Shown: piece after piece, positions 9,593 through 18,737 of the stretch
Layout of the letters: each line of letters opens with the position of its first letter
Numbering within the stretch: the first letter of the stretch is position 1
DNA from: Streptomyces sp. TP-A0356
GTDB taxonomy: Bacteria > Actinomycetota > Actinomycetes > Streptomycetales > Streptomycetaceae
Direction of reading: 5' to 3'
Assembly: GCF_001417775.1 (NCBI RefSeq)
Contig: NZ_BBZJ01000026.1
Location: 1 to 61,229, forward strand
Length of the DNA: 61,229 bases
Notes under the pieces: model-generated
Database searches by the model: none
Seen by the model: the letters and a program-made list of their open reading frames with translations, nothing else
Told to the model about the DNA's origin: nothing
Translations under genes and position numbers: made by a program

Positions 9593-9869
9593 CGGGAGAG
9601 GCGAACGTTCACACGGAGTTGCTGACTGAGTGTGGCCGAAGCCGTGTAGAAGTGCGGGGTGCGGGGAACCTTCTGGTCTCCTGCTGCGTTTCTGCTACGT
9701 GCACAGTGACATCGCGGTGACAGGGTGTGGCGACAGGCGGGGTGCGGCTACGATGACCGGCACAAGGACGGGCGGCGCAAGGGAGTCGTCCCCTGGGGCG
9801 GCGCCGGGCGGCGTCACCCCGAGTCCTGAGGACAGGGGAGGCCCCAAGCCGGGGCGAGGAGGGCGGCCC

Positions 9870-10553
9870 ATGGTGCAGAAGGCCAAGATCCTCCTGGTCG
9901 ATGACCGGCCGGAGAATCTGCTGGCGCTGGAGGCCATCCTCTCTGCGCTCGATCAGACGCTGGTCAGGGCATCGTCCGGGGAGGAAGCGCTCAAGGCGCT
10001 GTTGACGGACGACTTCGCGGTCATTCTGCTGGATGTCCAGATGCCGGGCATGGACGGTTTCGAGACCGCCGCGCACATCAAGCGACGGGAGCGGACCCGC
10101 GACATCCCGATCATCTTCCTGACCGCCATCAACCATGGCCCGCACCACACCTTCCGGGGGTACGCGGCGGGTGCGGTCGACTACATCTCCAAGCCGTTCG
10201 ACCCGTGGGTGCTCCGGGCGAAGGTCTCGGTGTTCGTCGAGCTCTACATGAAGAACTGCCAACTCCGGGAGCAGGCGGCCCTGCTGCGGCTCCAGCTGGA
10301 GGGCGGGGGCAAGTCGGCGACCGGCGAGAGCAAGGAGCCGGCCGGACTGCTCGCCGAGCTCTCCGCGCGGCTGGCAGCCGTGGAGGAGCAGGCGGAGGCG
10401 CTGTCCAAGCAGCTCGACGACGACTCGGCGGACGCGGCCGCGGTGGCGACGGCCGCCCATCTCGAACGCAAACTCACCGGGTTGCGCAGGGCGCTGGACG
10501 CCCTGGAGCCGGGCACGGGCAGCGGCACACCGCCCGTACCGTCCCAGAGCTGA
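9870..10553 (+). CDS. osaB: OsaB: response regulator with C-terminal coiled-coil output
   Basis: About 227 residues. The receiver domain (about 1-125) has ILLVDDRPENLLALEAIL, the phospho-acceptor in VILLDVQMPGMDGFET, IIFLTA and the switch lysine in ISKPFDPWVL. The rest (about 130-227) has no DNA-binding motif; it is helical and Ala/Glu/Leu-rich, so output is probably through protein contacts. The ATG at 9870 has a GAGGAGGG site 6 nt upstream; the 240 nt of open frame before it look non-coding. It follows osaA after a 277-bp gap and so probably has its own promoter. In S. coelicolor the orthologue is needed for osmoadaptation and for the switch to aerial growth under osmotic stress. Confidence 0.92.
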   Translation: MVQKAKILLVDDRPENLLALEAILSALDQTLVRASSGEEALKALLTDDFAVILLDVQMPGMDGFETAAHIKRRERTRDIPIIFLTAINHGPHHTFRGYAAGAVDYISKPFDPWVLRAKVSVFVELYMKNCQLREQAALLRLQLEGGGKSATGESKEPAGLLAELSARLAAVEEQAEALSKQLDDDSADAAAVATAAHLERKLTGLRRALDALEPGTGSGTPPVPSQS

Positions 10554-10743
10554 GGGTTCGTTCAGCGGGGCGGGCAGCGCGCGCTCAGGGTCCGTTCCGC
10601 CGGTCGTCCCCACGTCTGCCCCTCGCCGGGCGGTGCGCCGTGCTTGACCTCGCGTCAGTTTCGTGCCTCTCTTGGGGCGACACGAACGGGTGAAGCAGTG
10701 GGCACGCGTGTCCCCTGTCGTCTCCACCGGTAACCTCACACTC

Positions 10744-13431
10744 ATGGCCCCACGTCCCGCAGCCAAGAAGTCGCCCGCGAAGAAGGCGGCCGCTCCCAGG
10801 AAGGCTCCGGCGAAGAAGGCCCCCGCGAAGAAGGCGCCCGCCCGGAAGGCACCGGCGAAGAAGGCTGCCCCGGCGCCGGCGCCCAATCCGACGGCGGGTG
10901 TGTTCAGACTCGTAAGCGCCCTCTGGCTCGGCCTCGCGCACGCCGTCGGAGCCATGCTCCGCGGCATAGGGCGGGGCGCCAAGGGGCTCGACCCGGCGCA
11001 CCGCAAGGACGGTCTCGCCCTCCTGCTGCTCGCGCTCTCGCTGATCGTCGCCGCCGGCACCTGGGCGAATCTTCGTGGCCCCGTCGGTGGTCTCGTCCAG
11101 ATGCTGGTGACCGGTGCCTTCGGCCGCCTGGACCTGCTCGTGCCGCTCCTGCTCGGCGCGATCGCGGTGCGCCTGATCCTGCACCCGGAGCGGCCGGAGG
11201 CCAACGGCCGTATCGTCATCGGCCTGTCCGCGCTGGTCACCGGTGTGCTCGGCCAGGTGCACATCGCCTGCGGTGCCCCCGCGCGCAGCGACGGCATGCA
11301 GGCGATAAGGGACGCCGGCGGGCTCATCGGCTGGGCATCGGCCACCCCGCTGACGTTCACCATGGGTGACGTCCTGGCCGTACCGCTGCTCGCGCTGCTG
11401 ACCTTCTTCGGCCTGCTGGTGGTCACCGCCACGCCCGTCACCGCCATCCCGCAGCGGCTGCGCCTGCTGGGCCTCAAGCTCGGGATCCTGCACGACCCCG
11501 CGGACGAGGGCCACACCGAGGACGACGAGCGCTACGACGAGCAGTGGCGCGAGGCGCTGCCCCGCTCCCGGCGGCGCGCCTCCGCTCCCGGGGAATACGA
11601 CCCGGCCGGAGCCGAGCAGGAAGCGATCTCCCAGCGCCGGGGCCGGTCGCGCCGCCCGGCCGCGCAGCAGCCCGCCATGGGCCGTCAGATGGACGCCGTG
11701 GACGTCGCGGCGGCCGCCGCTGCCGCCCTCGACGGCGCCGTTCTGCATGGCATGCCGCCCTCCCCGGTCGTCGCGGACCTCACCCAGGGGGTGAGCGTGG
11801 GCGACCGCGTGGAGGCGACCCCGACACCCGTTCCGGCCGCGCGCCCCCAGCCGGAGAAGCTCCCGGCCGGGTCGGCGGTGCCCGACCTGACCAAGGCGGC
11901 TCCGGCGGAGCCCCGCGACCTGCCGCCGCGCGCCGAGCAGCTCCAGCTCTCGGGAGACATCACCTACGCCCTGCCGGCCCTGGACCTCCTGGAGCGCGGC
12001 GGACCCGGCAAGGCGCGCAGCGCCGCCAACGACGCCGTCGTCGCCTCGCTCACGAACGTCTTCACCGAGTTCAAGGTCGACGCCGCCGTCACCGGCTTCA
12101 CACGCGGCCCGACGGTGACCCGGTACGAGGTCGAGCTGGGCCCCGCCGTGAAGGTCGAGCGGATCACCGCCCTCACCAAGAACATCGCGTACGCCGTAGC
12201 CAGCCCCGACGTACGGATCATCAGCCCGATCCCCGGCAAGTCCGCCGTGGGCATCGAGATCCCGAACACCGACCGCGAGATGGTCAACCTGGGGGACGTG
12301 CTCCGCCTGGCGGAGGCCGCCGAGGACGACCACCCGATGCTGGTCGCGCTCGGCAAGGACGTCGAGGGCGGCTATGTCATGGCGAACATCGCCAAGATGC
12401 CCCATGTGCTCGTCGCCGGTGCGACCGGCTCCGGCAAGTCGTCCTGCATCAACTGCCTGATCACCTCGATCATGATGCGCGCCACCCCCGAGGAGGTGCG
12501 CATGGTCCTCGTCGACCCCAAGCGCGTCGAGCTGACCGCGTACGAGGGCATCCCGCACCTGATCACGCCGATCATCACCAACCCGAAGCGGGCCGCCGAG
12601 GCGCTCCAGTGGGTCGTACGGGAGATGGACCTGCGCTACGACGACCTGGCGGCGTACGGGTTCCGGCACATCGACGACTTCAACGAGGCCATCAGGAACG
12701 GCAAGGTCAAGGCCCCCGAGGGCAGCGAGCGTGAACTGCAGCCCTACCCGTACCTGCTGGTGATCGTCGACGAGCTCGCCGACCTGATGATGGTCGCGCC
12801 GCGCGACGTCGAGGACGCGATCGTGCGCATCACCCAGCTCGCGCGCGCGGCCGGCATCCATCTGGTGCTCGCCACCCAGCGGCCGTCCGTGGACGTGGTC
12901 ACCGGTCTGATCAAGGCGAACGTGCCCTCCCGGCTCGCCTTCGCCACCTCCTCCCTCGCCGACTCGCGCGTCATCCTGGACCAGCCCGGCGCCGAGAAGC
13001 TGATCGGCAAGGGCGACGGGCTCTTCCTGCCGATGGGCGCGAACAAACCGGTGCGCATGCAGGGCGCGTTCGTGACCGAGGAGGAGGTCGCGGCGGTCGT
13101 CCGGCACTGCAAGGGCCAGATGGCGCCCGTCTTCCGCGACGACGTCACGGTCGGCACCAAGCAGAAGAAGGAGATCGACGAGGACATCGGCGACGACCTC
13201 GACCTGCTGTGCCAGGCGGCCGAACTGGTCGTCTCCACGCAGTTCGGATCCACCTCGATGCTCCAACGGAAGCTGCGCGTCGGCTTCGCCAAGGCCGGAC
13301 GGCTGATGGACCTCATGGAGTCGCGGAACATCGTCGGCCCCAGCGAGGGGTCCAAGGCACGTGACGTTCTTGTGAAACCCGACGACCTGGACGGCGTGCT
13401 TGCCCTGATCCGTGGGGAGTCTCAACCGTAG
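10744..13431 (+). CDS. ftsK: FtsK/SpoIIIE DNA translocase
   Basis: About 895 residues. A Lys/Ala/Pro-rich tail (repeated KAPAKKAP, residues 4-45) precedes about four membrane helices (about 95-240), an acidic/proline linker, and the motor: Walker A VAGATGSGKSS, Walker B VIVDELADLMM, ATQRPS. The C-terminal gamma winged helix (QFGSTSMLQRKLRVGFAKAGRL) reads polarised chromosome sequences. It pumps DNA through closing septa, which in Streptomyces matters for sporulation septation. The ATG at 10744 has no ribosome site, but TAACCT lies at 10731-10736, so a leaderless transcript starting at the ATG fits. A GTG at 10690 is an in-frame alternative. Confidence 0.95.
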   Translation: MAPRPAAKKSPAKKAAAPRKAPAKKAPAKKAPARKAPAKKAAPAPAPNPTAGVFRLVSALWLGLAHAVGAMLRGIGRGAKGLDPAHRKDGLALLLLALSLIVAAGTWANLRGPVGGLVQMLVTGAFGRLDLLVPLLLGAIAVRLILHPERPEANGRIVIGLSALVTGVLGQVHIACGAPARSDGMQAIRDAGGLIGWASATPLTFTMGDVLAVPLLALLTFFGLLVVTATPVTAIPQRLRLLGLKLGILHDPADEGHTEDDERYDEQWREALPRSRRRASAPGEYDPAGAEQEAISQRRGRSRRPAAQQPAMGRQMDAVDVAAAAAAALDGAVLHGMPPSPVVADLTQGVSVGDRVEATPTPVPAARPQPEKLPAGSAVPDLTKAAPAEPRDLPPRAEQLQLSGDITYALPALDLLERGGPGKARSAANDAVVASLTNVFTEFKVDAAVTGFTRGPTVTRYEVELGPAVKVERITALTKNIAYAVASPDVRIISPIPGKSAVGIEIPNTDREMVNLGDVLRLAEAAEDDHPMLVALGKDVEGGYVMANIAKMPHVLVAGATGSGKSSCINCLITSIMMRATPEEVRMVLVDPKRVELTAYEGIPHLITPIITNPKRAAEALQWVVREMDLRYDDLAAYGFRHIDDFNEAIRNGKVKAPEGSERELQPYPYLLVIVDELADLMMVAPRDVEDAIVRITQLARAAGIHLVLATQRPSVDVVTGLIKANVPSRLAFATSSLADSRVILDQPGAEKLIGKGDGLFLPMGANKPVRMQGAFVTEEEVAAVVRHCKGQMAPVFRDDVTVGTKQKKEIDEDIGDDLDLLCQAAELVVSTQFGSTSMLQRKLRVGFAKAGRLMDLMESRNIVGPSEGSKARDVLVKPDDLDGVLALIRGESQP

Positions 13432-13722
13432 GGACGCGGGCGGTCCCGGTTCGCCGTTCGAGTGGGTGTCCCGAGCGGCGTCGTCGGCACCCGGCGGCGC
13501 GCTCGGCGACACGACCGTGACCCACTCGTGAGTGATCCGTGAGCAACCGTTTCCCGTCGGCGTTCGTCAACTTGAGGGAAAGGACAGGCAGATGTCCCCA
13601 CATCAGGATGACCGGCCATTCTGATGGCGTACAAAGTCATACCGCCGGGTTGCCCCACCCTTTCGTAACCCCCCTAGACTGAACTTCCAGCACAGGTGGC
13701 TACACGCTCGAAAGGCGCCCCC

Positions 13723-14595
13723 GTGTCCATCGGCAACTCCCCTGACGGCAACTCCCCTGAGGACGAGCGTCCGTTCGAAGACGACCGTGACGACGCCGCT
13801 GCGTCGGATCGCCCCTCGATCGGCCGAGCCCTGCAACAGGCGCGCATCGCGGCCGGGCTGACTGTCGACGACGTCAGCAACGCCACCCGGGTCCGCATCG
13901 CCATCGTGCACGCGATCGAACAGGACAACTTCACCCCGTGCGGCGGCGACGTCTACGCCCGCGGTCACATTCGCACGCTCGCCCGGGCGGTGCACATCGA
14001 CCCGGACCCGCTGCTCGAGCAGTACGCCGCCGAACACGGCGCACGACCCGCCCCGACCCCCGTGACCCCGCTCTTCGAGGCGGAACGTATCCGCCCCGAG
14101 CGGCGCGGGCCGAACTGGACCGCGGCCATGGTTGCCGCGATCGTCGTGGTGATCGGCTTCGTCGGGTTCACCGCGATCAAGGGGACCGCCGGCTCGGACA
14201 CCGCGAAGACGCAGGTCGCCAAGGGCTCCACCCCCTCCACCAGCAAGTCCGCCAAAGCCACGCCCAAGAGCAGCAAGCCGGCCGCCGACCAGAAGCCCGA
14301 GCCGTCCGACAGCGCCATCGCGGCCGCACCCAGGGACAAGGTGACCGTCCAGGTGAGCGCCGTCAACGGCCGCAGCTGGATCTCCGCCAAGGACCACAAC
14401 GGACGGACCCTGTTCGACGGGCTGCTCAAGAAGGGCGACTCACAGACCTTCCAGGACAAGGAGAAGATCGACCTCGTCCTCGGCGACGCGGGCGCCATCC
14501 AGCTGTACGTGAACGGCAAGAAGATCCAGGACGCCTTCCAGTCCGGCCAGGTCGAGCGCCTGACCTATACGAAGGGCGACCCCGTCACGGGGTGA
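13723..14595 (+). CDS. RodZ-like membrane protein: Xre-type HTH, one TM helix, DUF4115 C-terminus
   Basis: About 290 residues. A Xre-like helix-turn-helix (about 36-100; SIGRALQQARIAAGLTVDDV and YARGHIRTLARAVHID) is followed by one membrane segment near 140-157 (AAMVAAIVVVIGFVGF), a Ser/Lys/Pro linker, and a C-terminal domain with WISAKDHNGRTLFDGLLKKG of the RodZ/DUF4115 type. RodZ proteins link MreB and the membrane; a role in wall or division geometry is an inference supported by ftsK next door. GTG 13723 has AAAGG 8 nt before it. A possible promoter is TTGCCC at 13650-13655 with TAGACT at 13675-13680 (19-nt spacer). Codons 4-13 come from a 15-bp duplication giving GNSPDGNSPE. Confidence 0.8.
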   Translation: MSIGNSPDGNSPEDERPFEDDRDDAAASDRPSIGRALQQARIAAGLTVDDVSNATRVRIAIVHAIEQDNFTPCGGDVYARGHIRTLARAVHIDPDPLLEQYAAEHGARPAPTPVTPLFEAERIRPERRGPNWTAAMVAAIVVVIGFVGFTAIKGTAGSDTAKTQVAKGSTPSTSKSAKATPKSSKPAADQKPEPSDSAIAAAPRDKVTVQVSAVNGRSWISAKDHNGRTLFDGLLKKGDSQTFQDKEKIDLVLGDAGAIQLYVNGKKIQDAFQSGQVERLTYTKGDPVTG

Positions 14596-14652
14596 CGGAC
14601 GCCCGCGACCGCCCGCGAGGCGGTCCAGCGGCGCTCAAGAGGTGAGGACACA

Positions 14653-14680
14653 CGGGGTTGGCCAAGATCGGCCAACCCCG
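14653..14680 (+). terminator. Terminator after the RodZ-like gene
   Basis: A perfect 11-bp stem CGGGGTTGGCC / GGCCAACCCCG (14653-14663 with 14670-14680) has a 6-nt loop. It separates the RodZ-like gene from the rimO operon. Confidence 0.8.
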
Positions 14681-14690
14681 TCGACATGGG

Positions 14691-14713
14691 CTGTCAGCGG
14701 GACGAAGTAGTCT
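14691..14713 (+). promoter_or_regulatory. rimO promoter, imperfect match to the PafBC-type DNA-damage element
   Basis: CTGTCAGCG (14691-14699), 8 nt, then TAGTCT (14708-14713) compares with TTGTCRGTG-N8-TAnnnT, with two mismatches in the upstream half and an exact -10. Seven nt separate the -10 from ATG 14721, so transcription would begin at the start codon. The promoter is plausible; the damage-inducible reading is tentative. Confidence 0.45.
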
Positions 14714-14720
14714 TGAGCCC

Positions 14721-16193
14721 ATGCCTGAACGCCGTACCGTCGCACTCGTCACCCTTGGCTGCGCCCGTAACGAGGTGGACTCGGAGGAGCTCGCAGGCCG
14801 TTTGGAGGCGGACGGCTGGCAGCTCGTGGAGGACGCCGCGGACGCGGACGTCGCCGTCGTGAACACGTGCGGCTTCGTCGAGGCCGCGAAGAAGGACTCC
14901 GTGGACGCCCTGCTGGAGGCCAACGACCTCAAGGGCCACAGCAGAACGCAGGCCGTCGTGGCGGTGGGCTGCATGGCCGAGCGGTACGGCAAGGAACTCG
15001 CCGAGGCCCTCCCGGAGGCCGACGGCGTGCTCGGCTTCGACGACTACTCGGACATCTCCGACCGCCTCCAGACCATCCTGTCCGGCGGCATCCACGCCTC
15101 TCACACGCCGCGCGACCGGCGCAAGCTGCTGCCGATCAGCCCGGCCGAGCGGCAGGAGTCCGCCGCGGACGTCGCCCTGCCGGGGCACGCTCCGGCCGAC
15201 CTTCCGGAAGGCGTTGCTCCGGCTTCCGGCCCTCGTGCGCCCCTGCGCCGGCGGCTCGACGGCTCGCCCGTCGCCTCGGTGAAGCTCGCCTCCGGCTGCG
15301 ACCGGCGCTGCTCCTTCTGCGCCATCCCGTCCTTCCGCGGCTCCTTCATCTCGCGCCGCCCCAGCGACGTGCTGAACGAGACGCGCTGGCTGGCCGAGCA
15401 GGGCGTCAAGGAGATCATGCTGGTCTCCGAGAACAACACCTCCTACGGCAAGGACCTGGGTGACATCCGTCTGCTGGAGTCCCTGCTGCCCGATCTCGCC
15501 GAGGTGGACGGCATCGAGCGCGTCCGGGTCAGCTACCTCCAGCCCGCCGAGATGCGCCCTGGGCTCATCGACGTGCTGACCTCCGTGCCGAAGGTCGCGC
15601 CCTACTTCGACCTGTCCTTCCAGCACTCCGCGCCCGGCGTGCTGCGCGCGATGCGGCGCTTCGGCGACACAGACCGCTTCCTGGAGCTGCTCGACACCAT
15701 CCGCGGCAAGGCGCCGCAGGCCGGCGTGCGCTCCAACTTCATCGTGGGCTTCCCCGGCGAGACCGAGGCCGACCTGGCCGAGCTCGAGCGCTTCCTGAAC
15801 GGTGCGCGGCTTGATGCGATCGGTGTCTTCGGGTACTCCGACGAGGAGGGCACGGAGGCGGCGACGTACGACAACAAGCTCGACGAGGACGTCGTCGCCG
15901 AGCGCCTGGCCCGTGTCTCGCGGCTGGCCGAGGAACTGGTGTCGCAGCGCGCCGAGGAGCGCGTCGGTGAGACCGTGCACGTGCTCGTGGAGTCGGTGGA
16001 CGAGGAGGAGGGCGCGTACGGCCGCGCCGCGCACCAGGCGCCCGAGACGGACGGCCAGGTGCTGTTCACCAGGGGCACAGGTGTCCGCGTGGGCCGTATC
16101 GTCGAGGCGAAGGTGGTCGGTACGGAGGGTGTCGACCTCGTGGCCGAGCCGCTCGAGGGTTCGCTCGGGTGTCCTGAGGAGGCGGGCAGATGA
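14721..16193 (+). CDS. rimO: RimO: ribosomal protein S12 Asp methylthiotransferase
   Basis: About 490 residues. RimO adds a methylthio group to an aspartate of ribosomal protein S12, using two 4Fe-4S clusters and SAM. The N-terminal UPF0004 domain has the three cluster cysteines (LGCARNEVDSE, NTCGFVEAAK, VGCMAERYG). The radical-SAM motif is CDRRCSFC near residue 193, with PSFRGSFISRRP after it; a TRAM domain ends the protein. RimO rather than MiaB is indicated by LGCARNEVD, NTCGFVEAAKKDSVD and the presence of a separate MiaB at 52624. A Pro/Ala-rich insert (about 150-185) sits before the radical-SAM core. The ATG has no ribosome site and appears leaderless. Its stop overlaps the pgsA start (ATGA). 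Confidence 0.93.
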   Translation: MPERRTVALVTLGCARNEVDSEELAGRLEADGWQLVEDAADADVAVVNTCGFVEAAKKDSVDALLEANDLKGHSRTQAVVAVGCMAERYGKELAEALPEADGVLGFDDYSDISDRLQTILSGGIHASHTPRDRRKLLPISPAERQESAADVALPGHAPADLPEGVAPASGPRAPLRRRLDGSPVASVKLASGCDRRCSFCAIPSFRGSFISRRPSDVLNETRWLAEQGVKEIMLVSENNTSYGKDLGDIRLLESLLPDLAEVDGIERVRVSYLQPAEMRPGLIDVLTSVPKVAPYFDLSFQHSAPGVLRAMRRFGDTDRFLELLDTIRGKAPQAGVRSNFIVGFPGETEADLAELERFLNGARLDAIGVFGYSDEEGTEAATYDNKLDEDVVAERLARVSRLAEELVSQRAEERVGETVHVLVESVDEEEGAYGRAAHQAPETDGQVLFTRGTGVRVGRIVEAKVVGTEGVDLVAEPLEGSLGCPEEAGR

Positions 16194-17008
16194 CGGGAAT
16201 CCCGGCATCCGCGGCGGGCGGCTCCTCGGGCGCGCGGGGAGCGGCGTCCACGCCGGGCGCCGCCGGTGGCGCGGGCAGGTCCGGCGCCAGGGCGGCCAAG
16301 GGGACGTCCGGGGTCGAGGCCGCCGAGTCGGTCAAGGGACCGGAGGCGTCCGGTGCCTCCGGTGCACAGGAGGGCGCCCGGCCGGGGCGGGGCGGCAAGC
16401 TGACGGCGGCCGCGGTCAACCAGGCCAGCGTCTGGAACGTCGCCAACCTCCTCACGATGCTCCGCCTGGTCCTCGTACCGGGCTTCGTGGCGCTGATGCT
16501 GGCGGGCGGTGGCTATGACCCCGCGTGGCGCTCGGTCGCCTGGGCGGCCTTCGCCATCGCCATGATCACCGACCTGTTCGACGGCCATCTGGCGCGCACG
16601 TACAACCTCGTCACCGACTTCGGGAAGATCGCCGACCCCATCGCCGACAAGGCGATCATGGGGGCGGCGCTGATCTGTCTGTCCTCGCTCGGCGATCTGC
16701 CGTGGTGGGTCACGGGAGTGATCCTCGGCCGTGAGCTCGGTATCACCCTGCTGCGCTTCCTGGTCATCCGCTACGGAGTGATCCCGGCGAGCCGCGGCGG
16801 CAAGCTGAAGACGCTCACACAGGGCGTCGCCGTCGGAATGTACGTCCTGGCGCTCACGGGGTGGCTGGCCACCCTGAGGTTCTGGGTGATGGCGGCGGCG
16901 ATCGTGCTGACCGTCGTCACCGGGCTCGACTATGTGAGACAGGCCATTGTGCTGCGCAGGCGAGGCATCGCCGAGCGCCGGGCCGCGGCGGAGGAGGCGG
17001 AGCGGTGA
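16190..17008 (+). CDS. pgsA: CDP-diacylglycerol-glycerol-3-phosphate 3-phosphatidyltransferase (PgsA-type)
   Basis: About 272 residues. It is an integral membrane CDP-alcohol phosphatidyltransferase. The signature DG(x2)AR(x8)G(x3)D(x3)D is complete: DGHLAR, then GKIADPIADK. Five to six hydrophobic segments cover about 80-250. The first ~75 residues are Gly/Ala/Ser-rich and probably disordered; homology begins at NVANLLTMLRL. The reaction makes phosphatidylglycerol phosphate from CDP-diacylglycerol and glycerol-3-phosphate, although actinobacteria have several paralogues (including PI-phosphate and cardiolipin synthases) and the exact substrate is not proved by sequence. It is translationally coupled to rimO (ATGA) and to cinA (GTGA). 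Confidence 0.9.
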   Translation: MTGIPASAAGGSSGARGAASTPGAAGGAGRSGARAAKGTSGVEAAESVKGPEASGASGAQEGARPGRGGKLTAAAVNQASVWNVANLLTMLRLVLVPGFVALMLAGGGYDPAWRSVAWAAFAIAMITDLFDGHLARTYNLVTDFGKIADPIADKAIMGAALICLSSLGDLPWWVTGVILGRELGITLLRFLVIRYGVIPASRGGKLKTLTQGVAVGMYVLALTGWLATLRFWVMAAAIVLTVVTGLDYVRQAIVLRRRGIAERRAAAEEAER

Positions 17009-17550
17009 ACCCCCTGGCCACCGAAGTGCTGCGACTACTCACAGCGAGGGGGGAGACGCTCGCCGTCGCCGAGTCGCTGACCGGTGGTCTGGTGGCCGCG
17101 GAGATCACGGCGGCGCCCGGCGCCTCCCAGGCCTTCCGAGGCTCGGTGACCGCGTACGCCACCGATGTGAAGCGGGACCTGCTGGGCGTCGACGGCACTC
17201 TGTTGGAGGCACGCGGGGCGGTGGATCCGCAGGTCGCGGCCCAGATGGCGGCCGGAGTGCGCAAGGCGCTCGGCGCGGACTGGGGGCTGGCGACGACCGG
17301 TGTGGCCGGCCCCGAGCCGCAGGACGGGAAGCCGATCGGCACGGTCTTCGTGGCCGTGGACGGGCCATTCGAAGGGGTTTCCGACGAACTGGGTGGCGGG
17401 AAAGTGGCCTCGCTGCGGTTGAACGGCGACCGTGCGGAAATCCGTATGGAGAGTGTACGGAGCGTACTCGCGCTGCTCGTTCAGGAGCTCGCGGGCGAAC
17501 AGACCGGGAATGAGCGGGCACAGGATACGGAACAGAACGGGGGGACTTGA
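17005..17550 (+). CDS. cinA: CinA C-terminal domain protein, nicotinamide-nucleotide amidohydrolase (PncC)
   Basis: About 181 residues, which corresponds to the stand-alone CinA C-terminal domain. Characteristic motifs are AVAESLTGGLVAAEIT, PGASQAFRGSVTAYATDVK, LGADWGLATTGVAGPEPQDGK and GTVFVAV. PncC-type enzymes hydrolyse NMN to nicotinate mononucleotide for NAD salvage. GTG 17005 overlaps the pgsA stop by one base pattern (GTGA), showing coupling. A rimO-pgsA-cinA operon upstream of clgR is conserved in actinobacteria (known also from mycobacteria). Confidence 0.9.
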   Translation: MNPLATEVLRLLTARGETLAVAESLTGGLVAAEITAAPGASQAFRGSVTAYATDVKRDLLGVDGTLLEARGAVDPQVAAQMAAGVRKALGADWGLATTGVAGPEPQDGKPIGTVFVAVDGPFEGVSDELGGGKVASLRLNGDRAEIRMESVRSVLALLVQELAGEQTGNERAQDTEQNGGT

Positions 17551-17659
17551 TGTTTGCAGCCCTGAGTGAACACAACAGCGCTCCCCGCACGGCCGCGGCG
17601 CAAGGCGGTACGGTGGGGCGTGAAGGATGCGGTTTCGCGGTCCGAGGAGGGAGCCACCG

Positions 17660-18037
17660 ATGATTCTGCTCCGTCGCCTGCTGGGTGACGTGCTGCGTCG
17701 GCAGCGCCAGCGCCAGGGCCGTACTCTGCGCGAAGTCTCCTCGTCCGCCCGAGTTTCGCTCGGCTATCTCTCCGAGGTGGAGCGGGGGCAGAAGGAGGCG
17801 TCCTCCGAACTGCTCTCCGCGATCTGCGACGCGCTGGACGTACGGATGTCCGAGCTCATGCGGGAAGTGAGCGACGAGCTCGCGCTCGCCGAGCTGGCAC
17901 AGTCGGCTGCGGCAACCGAGCCGGTGCCCGCACCGGTGCGTCGCCCGATGCTGAACTCCGTGTCCGTCACCGGTGTCCCACCGGAACGGGTCACGATCAA
18001 GGCGCCCGCCGAGGCAGTGGACGTGGTCGCCGCCTGA
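17660..18037 (+). CDS. clgR: ClgR: Xre-family activator of clp/lon protease genes
   Basis: About 125 residues. The helix-turn-helix spans about 7-62 (VLRRQRQRQGRTLREVSSSARVSLGYL, SEVERGQKEASSELL, LDVRMSELM). The tail is Ala/Pro-rich and ends VVAA. ClgR activates clpP1P2, clpC and lon; in Streptomyces it is itself a Clp substrate recognised through its two terminal alanines, and those are present here. The ATG 17660 has GGAGGGAG 6 nt upstream. Synteny (cinA, clgR, recA region) agrees with the mycobacterial locus. It likely has its own promoter in the 109-bp gap after cinA. Confidence 0.9.
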   Translation: MILLRRLLGDVLRRQRQRQGRTLREVSSSARVSLGYLSEVERGQKEASSELLSAICDALDVRMSELMREVSDELALAELAQSAAATEPVPAPVRRPMLNSVSVTGVPPERVTIKAPAEAVDVVAA

Positions 18038-18266
18038 TCTCACGCCCACGGGCGGGTGAGGCGGTGACGTGTGTGAGGGCCCCGGCCGGGGCTTCTCCGG
18101 GACTCCCGGAGGGGCGCGGCGGGGGCCTTCGTGCGTCCTGGGCGGTCCCTGGGCGGCCGGGCGCCGGGCCGCCACGAGGCGCGACCCCGTTTGCCGGGCC
18201 CGTGCGGTGCGGTCATGGTGGAAAGGCGGGGGCTCGGGATCGTACCTACGCTTGCGGAGGATACCG

Positions 18267-18737
18267 ATGTACGTGGTGAAGAGCCCGCTGTCCGACGCGG
18301 ACCTCAAGACCGTCTCCGAGGCGCTGCAGGGTGCCCTGGTCGACTTGCTGGACCTCTCCCTCGTGGCCAAGCAGGTGCACTGGAACGTGATCGGGCCGCG
18401 CTTCCGCTCCATCCATCTGCAGCTCGACGAAGTCGTCGACAGTGCGCGGCGGCACTCCGACACCGTGGCGGAACGGGCCTCGGCGCTGGGCGTCCCGCCG
18501 GACGGGCGCGCGGCCACGGTCGCCCAGGGCAGCGGTATCGGCTCCGTGCCCCAGGGGTGGGTCAAGGACACCGACGCGGTGGGCACGCTCGTATCGGCAC
18601 TGGGCGCGGTGATCGCGCGCATGCGGGAGCGTGTGGAGGCGACCGCCCAGCCGGACCCCGTCAGCCAGGACATCTTCATCGGCATCACCGCGGACCTCGA
18701 GAAGCACCACTGGATGTTCCAGGCGGAGAACGGGTGA
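18267..18737 (+). CDS. dps: Dps-family DNA-protecting ferritin
   Basis: About 156 residues. The inter-subunit ferroxidase ligands of Dps proteins are all at the expected spacing: His38 and His50 (KQVHWNVIGPRF, then SIHLQLDE) and Asp65 and Glu69 (HSDTVAERASALG). Dps dodecamers oxidise and store iron and protect DNA under stress. By position this corresponds to the Dps paralogue next to clgR in S. coelicolor (DpsB, from memory). ATG 18267 has GGAGG 6 nt upstream, and TACCTA at 18244-18249 is a possible -10. The tails are short, so strong DNA binding is not assured. Confidence 0.9.
   Translation: MYVVKSPLSDADLKTVSEALQGALVDLLDLSLVAKQVHWNVIGPRFRSIHLQLDEVVDSARRHSDTVAERASALGVPPDGRAATVAQGSGIGSVPQGWVKDTDAVGTLVSALGAVIARMRERVEATAQPDPVSQDIFIGITADLEKHHWMFQAENG

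Noticed and set aside
10714..10736. PafBC-type promoter at ftsK
   Set aside because: CTGTCGTCT before TAACCT matches only the TGTCR core, and spacing is off by one.
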